Assembly: GCF_003721435.2 (NCBI RefSeq)
Contig: NZ_CP054585.1
Span: 1,612,001 to 1,676,000, forward strand
Reading direction: 5' to 3'
DNA length: 64,000 nucleotides
Source of the DNA: Halorubrum sp. CBA1229
GTDB lineage: Archaea; Halobacteriota; Halobacteria; Halobacteriales; Haloferacaceae
Part shown: one piece after another, positions 26,693 to 35,694 of the stretch
How positions within the stretch are numbered: the stretch's first letter is position 1
Layout of the letters: every line of letters begins with the position of its first letter
Notes under the pieces: model-generated
The model's database searches: none
Told to the model about the DNA's origin: nothing
Seen by the model: only the letters and a program-made list of their open reading frames with translations
Translations under genes and position numbers: made by a program

Positions 26693-29415
26693 TGCTTCTG
26701 CGCGAACTCACCATCGAGAACATCCAGAGCTACACGCACGAAACGATCGACTTCGGGGACGGCGAGACGCTCATCTACGGGAAGAACGGCGCCGGGAAAT
26801 CGACGATTTTCCGGAGTGTATTCGGCGTGCTCTTCCCCCAGAGCGGTAAGCACGAGATTGGAGCGGACTTCAGTCTCGCTGACTTCGTCCGCCGCGACGA
26901 AGAGCAAGGCCGCATCGAGCTCACGTTCGAAGCCGGTGGACGGGACTACACCGTCAAGTGGGTCATCGATGCTGACGGTAGCACGGACTCCTGTGAACTC
27001 CGGTCGGATGCACTAACCGAACCGGTGTCCGGTGTTCGGAAGGTCGAGAACACAGTTAGCCAGGATCTGCTCGGAATGGACGCGTCATCGTTCGTTAGTA
27101 GTGTCTACGTTCAGCAGGGGGATATTGCGCGTCTCGTTCACGCTGACGAAGACACCCGGAAAGAGATTCTTGATGGCCTCCTTGGCCTGAGTCGCGTCGA
27201 TGATTTGATCGACCGCGCAGTAAAGGCGCGCAGGGAGGCGAAAAACAAACGGGACGAGGCGAAAAACCGCCTTGCCGAGGCACGTGACCAACTCAACGAC
27301 CTCCCGGAGGAAGACACCCTCCAAGCGGAGATTGCTGATCTGAGCGAGCAAATCGACGAGAAGGCGGCCGAGATCGAAGAGTACGAAGACGACATTGAGG
27401 ATATCGATGAGCAGTTAGAGAGCTGGCGCGAGCAACTCGAAACGGTTGACGACCTGAAGAGCGACCGCGAGGACCTGGCAGCCGAGTTGGAAGAGAAACG
27501 CGGGGAATACGAGTCCCAAGGAGAGGACTTGGAAGAAGCGAAGGAGAACAAAGAGGCGGCCGAACGGAAGCAGTCAGAGGCGAACAAGCGGATCTCAGAA
27601 CTTGATGACGCTGTTGATGCGTACGACTTGTCCTCGGGTGAGGCCGCCGAAGCGGCGCTCGGCGATATCGAAGCAGAGCTGAGCGACGAGCAGGAAGAAA
27701 AAGCAGGAATCAATGCCGACCTCCGGAACGCGAAGCAGGAAGTCGAACGACTGGAGGGTAAGAAAGACGAGCGCGAGGAGGACTTGGAAGAGGCCGAGCG
27801 CGAATACGAACAACTCGAAGAGGATCTGGACGCAGAGCGCGAGGAAGAAGAACAGTTGGAGGCGGAGCTTACAGAGGCCGACTCCGAAGCTGAAGCCGCC
27901 GTTGACGAGGTTCGAGCGCGAGCTGCTGACCTCCCTATCCCAGAGGATGCCGCGTTGGAAACGCTTCGTGACGACGAAATCCCAGACGCCCGTGACGCGT
28001 TGGCCGACGAACGCGAAGAATTCGAGAACAAGATTGGACGCCTCCAGACGAAAGAAGAACAACTGAGCGACCTCGGCGACGATGGTGTTTGCCCCGTTTG
28101 TGGCGCTGAACATGAGGGGGGCCACACAGCTGACGGCCGAAGCGTCGATCAGGCACTCGCTGACACACAGGCAGACATCGAGGACTTACACGAGGAACGG
28201 GAGCGGCTGAGTGAGCAGCGGGACACACTCTCGGACCTCCGAGAGGATGTCAACGACGCGCTGGCGAAACAGGAAACCGTTCAGGATCTGGAGGCTGACT
28301 TAGAGGATGTTCAAGAGAAAATCGAGCGCTTGGAAGGCGAGCTCGAAGACCAAGAGGCAACGATCGAGGAGGCCGAAGAGAAACTCGAAGCGGCCCAAGA
28401 AGAACTAGCAGACGCTCATGACCGCGTCGAAGAGCTCGAGGACGATCTAGAGGCTGTCGAGAATCGAATCGACGAACTTGACGACATCAAAGAGCCCGTC
28501 GAGGAAGCCTGCGAGAAATACGAGGAAATCGATGACCTCGCGGGAGACATCGACCAGTACGAGCAGAATATCGAACACGCCCGCGAAATGCGGCGTACGC
28601 TTCTCGAGGACATCGACGACCTCGAAGATGAGATCGAAGAGATAGACGACGAACTCGCGGACATCGATGTCGAAGATTTGGAGTCGAAGATTGACGAGTA
28701 CGAAGGCTACCGGGAAACCGCGGTCGAAGAGAAGGAAACCGCTGAAGAGGAACACGAACGGCTCGTACAGGACCGCGCGGACAAGAAGGCGGCGCTCAAC
28801 ACGGTTGAACAGCAGGAAGAGCGCGTCGAGACCCTCACCAAGCAGAAAGAATGGGGCGACACCGTCGTGGAGGATATCAACGACATCATCACGGGCTATG
28901 AGGACGTCAAAACCCAGCTACGAAAGGAGAACGTCGAACTGCTGAACGCCTACACGAACGAGGTCTTCAACGACCTGTACCAGAACCAGAGCTACGCCGG
29001 CGTTCACATCGATCAGGATTACACAATCAGTCTCGTGACCAGCGATGGCACCCACATGAAGCCCGAAGTCACGAGCGGGGGCGAGAGCACGGTCGTCAAT
29101 CTCGCGTTGCGCGCCGGCGTCTACCGTCTCGTGGCCAAGCGCGACAGCTCCGGAGGTGATCGTCTCCCACCGTTCATCCTCGATGAACCGACGAGCTTCC
29201 TCGATGACGACCACGTCGACGAGCTCCACTCCGTCATCCAAGCAATCTCCGAATGGAACGTCCCGCAGATCCTTGTCGTGAGCCACAACGACCGGCTCAT
29301 CCAGAACGCAGACGCTGCGCTCCACGTCGAAAAGGATCCCACCGAGGATGCGAGTACAGTCACGCCGAGTCACGGGGTGTCCGGAACAGGAGGCGTCGCC
29401 GGGGACGATGACTGA
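26692..29415 (+). CDS. rad50: Rad50 ATPase
   Basis: The 907-residue product has Walker A GKNGAGKST (about 33-41), long coiled coils rich in Glu and Asp, a zinc hook CPVCGAEH near 465, a second coiled coil, the signature TSGGEST, and Walker B with ILDEPTSFLDDDH. This is the full Rad50 layout, tethering and opening DNA ends for Mre11. ATG at 26692 shares one base with the Mre11 stop; a GTG one codon earlier is possible. It differs from the ATPase at 22553 by its longer coils and lack of a C-terminal zinc ribbon. Confidence 0.93.
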   Translation: MLLRELTIENIQSYTHETIDFGDGETLIYGKNGAGKSTIFRSVFGVLFPQSGKHEIGADFSLADFVRRDEEQGRIELTFEAGGRDYTVKWVIDADGSTDSCELRSDALTEPVSGVRKVENTVSQDLLGMDASSFVSSVYVQQGDIARLVHADEDTRKEILDGLLGLSRVDDLIDRAVKARREAKNKRDEAKNRLAEARDQLNDLPEEDTLQAEIADLSEQIDEKAAEIEEYEDDIEDIDEQLESWREQLETVDDLKSDREDLAAELEEKRGEYESQGEDLEEAKENKEAAERKQSEANKRISELDDAVDAYDLSSGEAAEAALGDIEAELSDEQEEKAGINADLRNAKQEVERLEGKKDEREEDLEEAEREYEQLEEDLDAEREEEEQLEAELTEADSEAEAAVDEVRARAADLPIPEDAALETLRDDEIPDARDALADEREEFENKIGRLQTKEEQLSDLGDDGVCPVCGAEHEGGHTADGRSVDQALADTQADIEDLHEERERLSEQRDTLSDLREDVNDALAKQETVQDLEADLEDVQEKIERLEGELEDQEATIEEAEEKLEAAQEELADAHDRVEELEDDLEAVENRIDELDDIKEPVEEACEKYEEIDDLAGDIDQYEQNIEHAREMRRTLLEDIDDLEDEIEEIDDELADIDVEDLESKIDEYEGYRETAVEEKETAEEEHERLVQDRADKKAALNTVEQQEERVETLTKQKEWGDTVVEDINDIITGYEDVKTQLRKENVELLNAYTNEVFNDLYQNQSYAGVHIDQDYTISLVTSDGTHMKPEVTSGGESTVVNLALRAGVYRLVAKRDSSGGDRLPPFILDEPTSFLDDDHVDELHSVIQAISEWNVPQILVVSHNDRLIQNADAALHVEKDPTEDASTVTPSHGVSGTGGVAGDDD

Positions 29416-30694
29416 CCCGAATACACTCGGTGCGCTCCGGGATGTCTTCAGTTCTATCGATGGTCGCGTCGATGACGCTGCTGACGAAGAGGAACGACCC
29501 GCTGCTGACCTGTTCGAATACGTTGCCCGCCCCGGAGGCGATATTGAAGCGCTTGAGCAGCCAGCCATCAAACACGAACTCGTTGACGACGTCCAAGAGT
29601 GGGATGATCCGTGGCCGGTGACCTACGGCGTTGACGCGAGCACCACTCAGCCGCTCCAATTCAGCAACGGCCTCCTTCTCGGGGCTGCCAACGCCAAACT
29701 CGGGATCGGTGGCCAGACTGATCACGCTGACCTCGCCAAGGAAAGCACCCTGACGACCGTCGTCTACTTCGACAACGAGGAATTTGATGTTGATGACCTT
29801 CGTCCGGAATACGACAACGTTGACGCCGACGTGTTCCGGTTTCCAACGATTTCGTCTCGTCAGCGTGACCTCGCCGACTGGGTGACCGGGATCGCGCGAA
29901 CGTACGCGGAGGGGTGGCACGCCCGCCGTCACCTGGACGACATTAATGGGCCACTGTTTATTGACGGTCCGTTGTACCCGAGTCGGGTGTTGCTCTGGAC
30001 GATGTTCGCACAAACCCCGGATTCCCGAGAAACGCCACTTGACTTCTGGCCGGACATGATCGACGACATCGTCACCAACTACCTCCGCGTCGTTGAAGGC
30101 CAAGACCAAGCAGACCTTCCCGTCGCCGGGATCGTCAAATCTCCGACCAGCACCCAGGTTGTCTCGGCAATCGAGGCAAAATCACCAGACGAGGTAGACA
30201 CGCCGCTACGCTGGGGGAACGATAACCTGTTCTTCAGCGAAGCCCTGTACAATCCCGACGACTGGTACGGCGACGACGGCGCCGTCATCAGCTACACGAC
30301 GTGGCTCGTCCAACGCCAGATGACACCCGCGCAAGCGGATAGCGCGTTCGTTCCCCTAGAAGGTCTCGATGGCATCGAATTCCGTCGCGGCGATGCCGCC
30401 GAATACCAGACAGCGTTCTTTTACGCTCGCATCCCACTCCAGAACACCGTCATCCGCGTCGAAGCTCCGCTTATGATGGTTCGAGACGAAACAGACCGCG
30501 AGCGACTCCGACAGAAAGTTCTCGCTGAAATCGCTGCGACTCGAAGCATTCCCTTTGCGATCGAGGCCGCAGATGAAGCCGCCACAATTAGCCGGGAGAA
30601 CCGACAACGGTTACGGCGTGAACTTCAACATGCGACATCGGTTCGCACTTACAACCAGCTCCGCGGTTATAACGACCTGAACAACCAGGAGTGA
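29408..30694 (+). CDS. nurA: NurA-type 5'-3' nuclease
   Basis: ATG at 29408 overlaps the end of rad50 by 8 bases and gives a 428-residue protein. It has the NurA pattern: an early Asp within YGVDAS, a conserved IDGPL block, and conserved downstream motifs in the RNase H-like nuclease fold. NurA works with the HerA translocase, whose gene follows 6 bases later, to resect DNA ends to 3' overhangs. Operon position strongly supports the call. The protein is somewhat longer than the thermophile versions. Confidence 0.85.
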   Translation: MTDPNTLGALRDVFSSIDGRVDDAADEEERPAADLFEYVARPGGDIEALEQPAIKHELVDDVQEWDDPWPVTYGVDASTTQPLQFSNGLLLGAANAKLGIGGQTDHADLAKESTLTTVVYFDNEEFDVDDLRPEYDNVDADVFRFPTISSRQRDLADWVTGIARTYAEGWHARRHLDDINGPLFIDGPLYPSRVLLWTMFAQTPDSRETPLDFWPDMIDDIVTNYLRVVEGQDQADLPVAGIVKSPTSTQVVSAIEAKSPDEVDTPLRWGNDNLFFSEALYNPDDWYGDDGAVISYTTWLVQRQMTPAQADSAFVPLEGLDGIEFRRGDAAEYQTAFFYARIPLQNTVIRVEAPLMMVRDETDRERLRQKVLAEIAATRSIPFAIEAADEAATISRENRQRLRRELQHATSVRTYNQLRGYNDLNNQE

Positions 30695-30700
30695 CCCACG

Positions 30701-32503
30701 ATGACTGATTCAACAGACGACATCGCAGCAAAGTACGGTAACCAAGACAGTACTGCGGGGGAAGCCGAAGAGGAAGAGATGGCAGATCCTGTTCTCGGCG
30801 ATGACAGCCTCGGCCACGTTGCCCTCAAAGACTCACAGTTGTTCGTCGGGCGGAGCGAAATGCAGATTATCGCCTACATCGACCAGCACGAACGCGATGG
30901 TCTCCGCGTCGGCAACTACGTCTGTATCCCCTACCCTGACGCGACAACCGAGCCGAACGAAGACGAAGTCCTTCTCGCCGCGATTGACCGCCTCGAATAC
31001 CGACCGATAACCGAGGTCAACGACTGGGTCGATGGGGGTGGTTACAGCGATTTCGGCGAGCAAAACCTAGCCTACGTCTCTCATCTCGACCCGATCGCTA
31101 TCGTCAAACACGACCGCCTCAAAGACACCCTGACCAGACAGACGGTAGATCGCCCTCCAAAGCCCGGTGAGGACGTTCATCTCATCGAAGACGAGGAAAT
31201 CCTCCGGGTCGGCCTCAACATCCCGAGTGACGGCATCTACATCGGCGATATGGCCGTCAGCGGCGACTTCATCCCCAACGACGAGAACCCGCTCACATAC
31301 CTTCTATCAAACCCGAACTCAACAGACGGAACCGCTGACGAAGGCGAACCCGCGATCTTCCGCCACTTACTCGTCGCGGGCAGCACCGGAAAGGGGAAGA
31401 CACATTTCTCGAAGAATATCCTCCGGCAGTGCGCCGTCTCGAAACAATACCCAATCGAAGTTCCGCCCGAGGAGCAGGAAGCGTTCGGCATTGACGATGA
31501 CATCCGTCACCGCTATCTAAATCTGTTCGTCATCGACCCCGAAGACGAATACGTCGAAATGCGTGATGACAACCCGGGACTTTCTCCAGAAAAGGCCCGA
31601 GAACTTGAGGACAAAGGCGTTGCCGTCGGCGGTCTGGACGACGATCTCCAAGTCTTCGCACCAGTCACAGCGAATAGCCAGCCGACACTCGATGACATCC
31701 GCACCTTCGGTATCCCGTTCTCTGTCGTCGAAAACCGGCCCCAACTCCTGCTATCGTCACGACCGAAAGACCCGACGTTCAACGCGATTCGGAACGTCCT
31801 CAACGCGTACTTTGGCCGATTCGACGACGACAGTAACGATGAACCGACGTACAACGACTTTGAGACCTGGCTCGAACTGAATGGCGACCAGATCGTCAAT
31901 AACGACAACATTCTCGCCGCAGTCGAACGCCGCGTCACTGGCCCTATCTACGACCGTGTCTTCGACCACGGGAGCACCAGCCTCGACGAATACACGAACG
32001 ACATGTTCAATCGCGGCCAAGTAACCGTTGTCCCGACCGGCCACCTTCGCGGTGAAACCGAGAAGTTGGTTCTCCTGGCCTTGATGACCCACATCGTTGA
32101 GAACAAAATCGACACCGGTGTCGAACATCCACAAATCAAAGGCACCCCAATGCTCCTCTGCGTCGACGAGGCTCACGAATACCTCTCGAGCACAGATCGT
32201 CCCCGGGAGCAATATCTCGTCCAGAATTTCCGCCAAGCGGCCAAGCGTGGCCGGAAAGATAAATTCGGTCTCTACATGGTCACGCAGAATCCGCAAGATA
32301 TCGACGATGAAATTCTCAAGCAGACGAACACACGTATCTATCTCGGTCTCCAACCTGAGATCGTCGAACGTATCCGCATTCCTTCTGACTACGACGATCG
32401 GATTGTCACTTTCGACAAGGGTCAAGCAGTTGTGGACGCGCCAGATGTTCGCCCAGTCGAAGTCCAAGGACTTGACGTGTGTGTGACCAACCACTCAAAC
32501 TGA
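30701..32503 (+). CDS. herA: HerA-type hexameric DNA translocase
   Basis: The 600-residue product has an N-terminal HAS-barrel-like region (residues 35-170), Walker A GSTGKGKTHFS near 227, Walker B LLCVDEAHEYLS near 487, and a C-terminal arginine-finger region (FRQAAKRGRKDKFG). HerA pumps DNA into the NurA nuclease. Together with Mre11 and Rad50 it completes the four-gene operon. The IS element starts 94 bases after the stop, with a small disrupted frame between. Confidence 0.88.
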   Translation: MTDSTDDIAAKYGNQDSTAGEAEEEEMADPVLGDDSLGHVALKDSQLFVGRSEMQIIAYIDQHERDGLRVGNYVCIPYPDATTEPNEDEVLLAAIDRLEYRPITEVNDWVDGGGYSDFGEQNLAYVSHLDPIAIVKHDRLKDTLTRQTVDRPPKPGEDVHLIEDEEILRVGLNIPSDGIYIGDMAVSGDFIPNDENPLTYLLSNPNSTDGTADEGEPAIFRHLLVAGSTGKGKTHFSKNILRQCAVSKQYPIEVPPEEQEAFGIDDDIRHRYLNLFVIDPEDEYVEMRDDNPGLSPEKARELEDKGVAVGGLDDDLQVFAPVTANSQPTLDDIRTFGIPFSVVENRPQLLLSSRPKDPTFNAIRNVLNAYFGRFDDDSNDEPTYNDFETWLELNGDQIVNNDNILAAVERRVTGPIYDRVFDHGSTSLDEYTNDMFNRGQVTVVPTGHLRGETEKLVLLALMTHIVENKIDTGVEHPQIKGTPMLLCVDEAHEYLSSTDRPREQYLVQNFRQAAKRGRKDKFGLYMVTQNPQDIDDEILKQTNTRIYLGLQPEIVERIRIPSDYDDRIVTFDKGQAVVDAPDVRPVEVQGLDVCVTNHSN

Positions 32504-32546
32504 ACTCGCGATACCATACCTTGATGAATCCGGTGTGTTGCTTGTT

Positions 32547-32597
32547 CTAAGTTGTATTACGGAGGTCAGCAAAGCATTCGTTAATGTTCTCAATCTT
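32547..32597 (-). pseudogene. C-terminal fragment of an IS-interrupted small frame
   Basis: The minus-strand reading KIENINECFADLRNTT ends in a stop at 32547-32549. It directly adjoins the IS left end and is in phase with the 44-codon fragment on the other side of the IS (33537-33668). Confidence 0.4.
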
Positions 32598-33536
32598 GGG
32601 CTTTGGTGAATCGCCGGAAGGCGTTTGATTTCACGGTTTCACAGCTCGCTTGATGCTGTAGACCGCACACATCAGAACGATCTCACGAAATTCGCGGTAC
32701 CACGCTCGGGCACGCACCGCGTGGCCGAGCGTGCGCTTGATCGTTGAGAAGACGGTCTCAGACAACGCTCTCTGGTTGTGTAGAGACCCGTCGATTCGCG
32801 CGTTATGCGCGCAATCGACGGGTCGGAACTCACGATGCTTGATCAACGGTCTCACACCCTCTTCGCGCAATTTCTCGCGTAATCGCTGCCAATCGTAGCC
32901 TTTGTCGGCGGCGAGGCTGGCAATCTCGCCCGCGTTGCGGAGGGCGAGTTGCCAGCCGATCTGTGTGTCGTGACGTTTCTCGGTCGTACAGCGAACGTCG
33001 AGTACAGCTTGCGTTTTTGTATCGACGAGCGCGGTCGTTTTCAGCGTTTGAACGCGATAGTTCGTCCGACGACAGTAGTGCTTGCTAGCGGTTTCACGGT
33101 CGAAGAATGTCGCGTCCATCGCGGCGTGATCGGCGGTGTCGTGCAGCTGCGCCGAGAGGCGCAGCAGCACTCGCCAGACTTTCATCTCGAACCTATCAAA
33201 CGCCTTTACTAGCGTCGAGTGATCAGGGAGATCGCCCTCTTCGAGGCCGATCTCGGCCAAAATTTGTGGCATCTCGCTCAGGAGATCAAGCGCCTCGCGG
33301 TAGGATTTCTCTAGGTAAATCCGGAGACAGTGGAGCGAAACAACGGCGTAGTCGGCGAAGCCCCCACCCCCTTCGGGGGCGGCGGCTTCGCCTCGGCCAC
33401 CAACAGCATTTTTAGCTAACGTGACCGCCTTGCTTGTGAAGCGGGAGATCTTCGACATAGGCATCGCCGATTTCCCGCTTCACTTCCTTTGATTTGACGA
33501 CCTATCCTGTCGTCTTACAGCGATTCACCAGAGCCC
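32598..33536. mobile_element. IS5-family insertion sequence, 939 bp
   Basis: Terminal inverted repeats GGGCTTTGGTGAATCGC (32598-32614) and GCGATTCACCAGAGCCC (33520-33536) differ at one position. They enclose one intact transposase gene. No direct target duplication is visible at the borders, which may reflect later change. Confidence 0.85.
32631..33464 (-). CDS. IS5-family transposase
   Basis: The 277-residue product has the DDE catalytic triad of IS4/IS5-type transposases: Asp in AAMDATFFD, Asp in AADKGYDW and Glu in LSETVFSTIKR (the YREK-like region). The frame is intact, so the element may be active. It lies between HerA and the McrC-like gene, and its GC content is above that of the neighbouring defence genes. 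Confidence 0.93.
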   Translation of the reverse strand: MPMSKISRFTSKAVTLAKNAVGGRGEAAAPEGGGGFADYAVVSLHCLRIYLEKSYREALDLLSEMPQILAEIGLEEGDLPDHSTLVKAFDRFEMKVWRVLLRLSAQLHDTADHAAMDATFFDRETASKHYCRRTNYRVQTLKTTALVDTKTQAVLDVRCTTEKRHDTQIGWQLALRNAGEIASLAADKGYDWQRLREKLREEGVRPLIKHREFRPVDCAHNARIDGSLHNQRALSETVFSTIKRTLGHAVRARAWYREFREIVLMCAVYSIKRAVKP

Positions 33537-33668
33537 GGAGATGGTTAGGTTACACTCCTCGGCAGCGCGAGTGAGCTTGGTCTTCGAGTCCGATTCGATA
33601 CGAGCGGCAACCGATTCAGTGGAGCTTGTCACATCAGGGGGCAGACCGAACTTGCTGATATAGGTTAG
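33537..33668 (-). pseudogene. N-terminal fragment of an IS-interrupted small frame
   Basis: A 44-codon open minus-strand stretch (including KFGLPPDVTSSTESVAARIE) abuts the IS right end and joins in phase with KIENINECFADL beyond its left end. No start codon is seen. The joined peptide looks helical and DNA-binding-like, but no family is recognised. Confidence 0.35.
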
Positions 33669-34225
33669 TCAGAATTGGTGGTTGGACTGCCTATATTCAC
33701 CAACTCCTGTCAGGAGTACAGTCTATTCTGGCACATATCTGATCGAATCAGATATTATATCGCCAATTACAGTTCTGTATTTGTGTCTTGATACCAACTA
33801 CAGAGACGAGATCCTAGGTTATCTACCAACTTCCGTTTACGAGTGATCCATTTTGTCAAATCGCCATACTGAACGGTGATGTTGGCATTTCAAATCCCAG
33901 TGAGAGAGATTCGGTTACTCGTGAGAAAAGTGTCAATATCCGGGAGTTCGTGGCGAAAAATCCTCGCGCGACATTAATAGGTAAATTCGATCAGTTCGTT
34001 CTGGACTACCACAAGCTTAGAGGTATACGGTTCTGTCGAAATACTTACCCGGTGATAGTTTGTCGATCCCTTGCTGAATACAGGATGCGGGCTCTGTTGG
34101 GTCTTGGTTAGTTGTGAGTGGGCAATGGAGTGCGTCAGAGTGCATTTCGGGAATTGGAAGCCAGCCAACGAGAGGAGGGTAAAACCAGGGCGCTGTTTAT
34201 TCACCAGGCTCTGCGAGATGAGCCG
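33669..34225. other. Intergenic region with an isolated IS-like end
   Basis: About 560 bases hold no convincing gene. GGTTCTGTCGAAAT at 34029-34042 resembles the IS-like ends at 20547 and 53258, so this is probably transposon scar tissue downstream of the McrC-like gene. Confidence 0.4.
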
Positions 34226-35692
34226 TTATTCGTCGTCCGCATCTTCGAAGGGTACGTAGGATGACCCATGCTCAACGATCGAAATCGGTAAGGAGTCGTC
34301 AGTAACCTCCCCTGAGACTTGCTTTGTGAAGAGCACTGCTTCGATGCGATCGTCGATACCGCCATCCCGATACGGCTTCTTGAGTAGGTACTTATTGGCG
34401 CTGTTTGAGCACAAGTAGACGTATTCGAGCAGCTCACGAATACCCGATTTAAGATAGCTCTTGTTGTCGGAGTATTTCACCTCCCCAAGGAGAACTTTCT
34501 TTAGCGATCCGGTGTCTCGGTCGAGTTTATAGAGGATAATGTCTGGAATCCCCGCCCAGATATTGGAATCCGGGGAAATATCGAATGCTGTGTCTGCATA
34601 GGACGCAGCATGCGCTTCGGCTGCGAACATTCGGGGGAGATATCCTTCCGGATCACCAAGAGCGGTCTCAACTTCAGTCTCGACTGTAGACAGGGGGACT
34701 GCAAAGTCAAGCGGTCCCTCCGTTCGATTCGTCCGATAGAGCTCGTACGTCGATTCGGTGTTTTGCCATTCCGCAATCAAATCGTTGCTGTCGGTGACTG
34801 GCTTGAGCCGTGCATCCCCGAACGCCTCAATAAGCGAGAACATCCAGTAGAGTTCAAAGAGATCACTACCAGTCTCCGAGTCGGGCCGAATATAGGTATC
34901 CCTAAGTACTTCTCGGGCTTCCGATTCGGAGAAATCTTGACTGTCGATAACGCGATGATAGCGTTCTAGGAGGTGGGCTGCTTCCCGATAGATGGGCTTT
35001 CGCGTTCGTTTGACGGACCGGATCTCCCGCAGCGATATCGACCCCATGATACCGGGTTGTTGTTGCTCTCGTCGGTCGAGTGCGCGCATGACCGGGTTCT
35101 GTATCAGTGTCCGGTCGAGGATGGGCTTCAGTGGCTCACCATCGTCGGCTTGTAACCACGGGTTCAGCCACTGGAAGCCGTCTGGGTCATCGACTGCGGC
35201 CGCGAGTTCGTTTTCAAAGATCGACTGCAGAGTGATCAACAGTTCACGAAGGACACGGTTCCCAGTAATCAGTAGCTCATCCTCGTCACGACGGGTCACA
35301 TACGCGGTCCGATTGAGGTACCCCTGCTTCCGATACAGTTCCGTCGTCGCTTGCCAGTCGACAGGGCCATCGATACCGCCATGGGAAACCTGCCGTTCAG
35401 TATGAATATCCGTATCAAGCCGGCGGACCCGATCCGCTAACGTCCTCATAAACGGGATTACGCGTGGATTGTCTTCGTCGAAGCTGGACTGGTTGAGTCC
35501 GCTCAACAGAAAGTGAACCCGGAGTACTTCGTCCAAATCATCGACGTTGAGCGACGGCTGAGGGGTGGGTCTCCCATCAGTCAGCGAACTTGGGCCGGGT
35601 ATGCTGATCCCTTTTCCGAGGTACGTATGGAAGCTCTCGGCGACATCAGCCACGAGTTCGTTGCGAAACGTTGCCTCAGTATTCGACGGCAT
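34226..35692 (-). CDS. McrC-like PD-(D/E)XK nuclease, third gene of the GHKL-McrB operon
   Basis: The 488-residue product has a long helical N-terminal part of unknown function and a C-terminal nuclease core: IPDIIL near residue 382, then LLGEVKYSD near 402, the PD...ExK pattern of restriction enzymes. A helical region (IRELLEYVYLC) follows, as in McrC-type proteins. Its gene begins 2 bases after the McrB-like ATPase gene, matching the order mcrB-mcrC. It should cut DNA when powered by that ATPase. Overall similarity to classic McrC is low, so the nuclease assignment rests on motif and position. Confidence 0.78.
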   Translation of the reverse strand: MPSNTEATFRNELVADVAESFHTYLGKGISIPGPSSLTDGRPTPQPSLNVDDLDEVLRVHFLLSGLNQSSFDEDNPRVIPFMRTLADRVRRLDTDIHTERQVSHGGIDGPVDWQATTELYRKQGYLNRTAYVTRRDEDELLITGNRVLRELLITLQSIFENELAAAVDDPDGFQWLNPWLQADDGEPLKPILDRTLIQNPVMRALDRREQQQPGIMGSISLREIRSVKRTRKPIYREAAHLLERYHRVIDSQDFSESEAREVLRDTYIRPDSETGSDLFELYWMFSLIEAFGDARLKPVTDSNDLIAEWQNTESTYELYRTNRTEGPLDFAVPLSTVETEVETALGDPEGYLPRMFAAEAHAASYADTAFDISPDSNIWAGIPDIILYKLDRDTGSLKKVLLGEVKYSDNKSYLKSGIRELLEYVYLCSNSANKYLLKKPYRDGGIDDRIEAVLFTKQVSGEVTDDSLPISIVEHGSSYVPFEDADDE

Positions 35693-35694
35693 GC

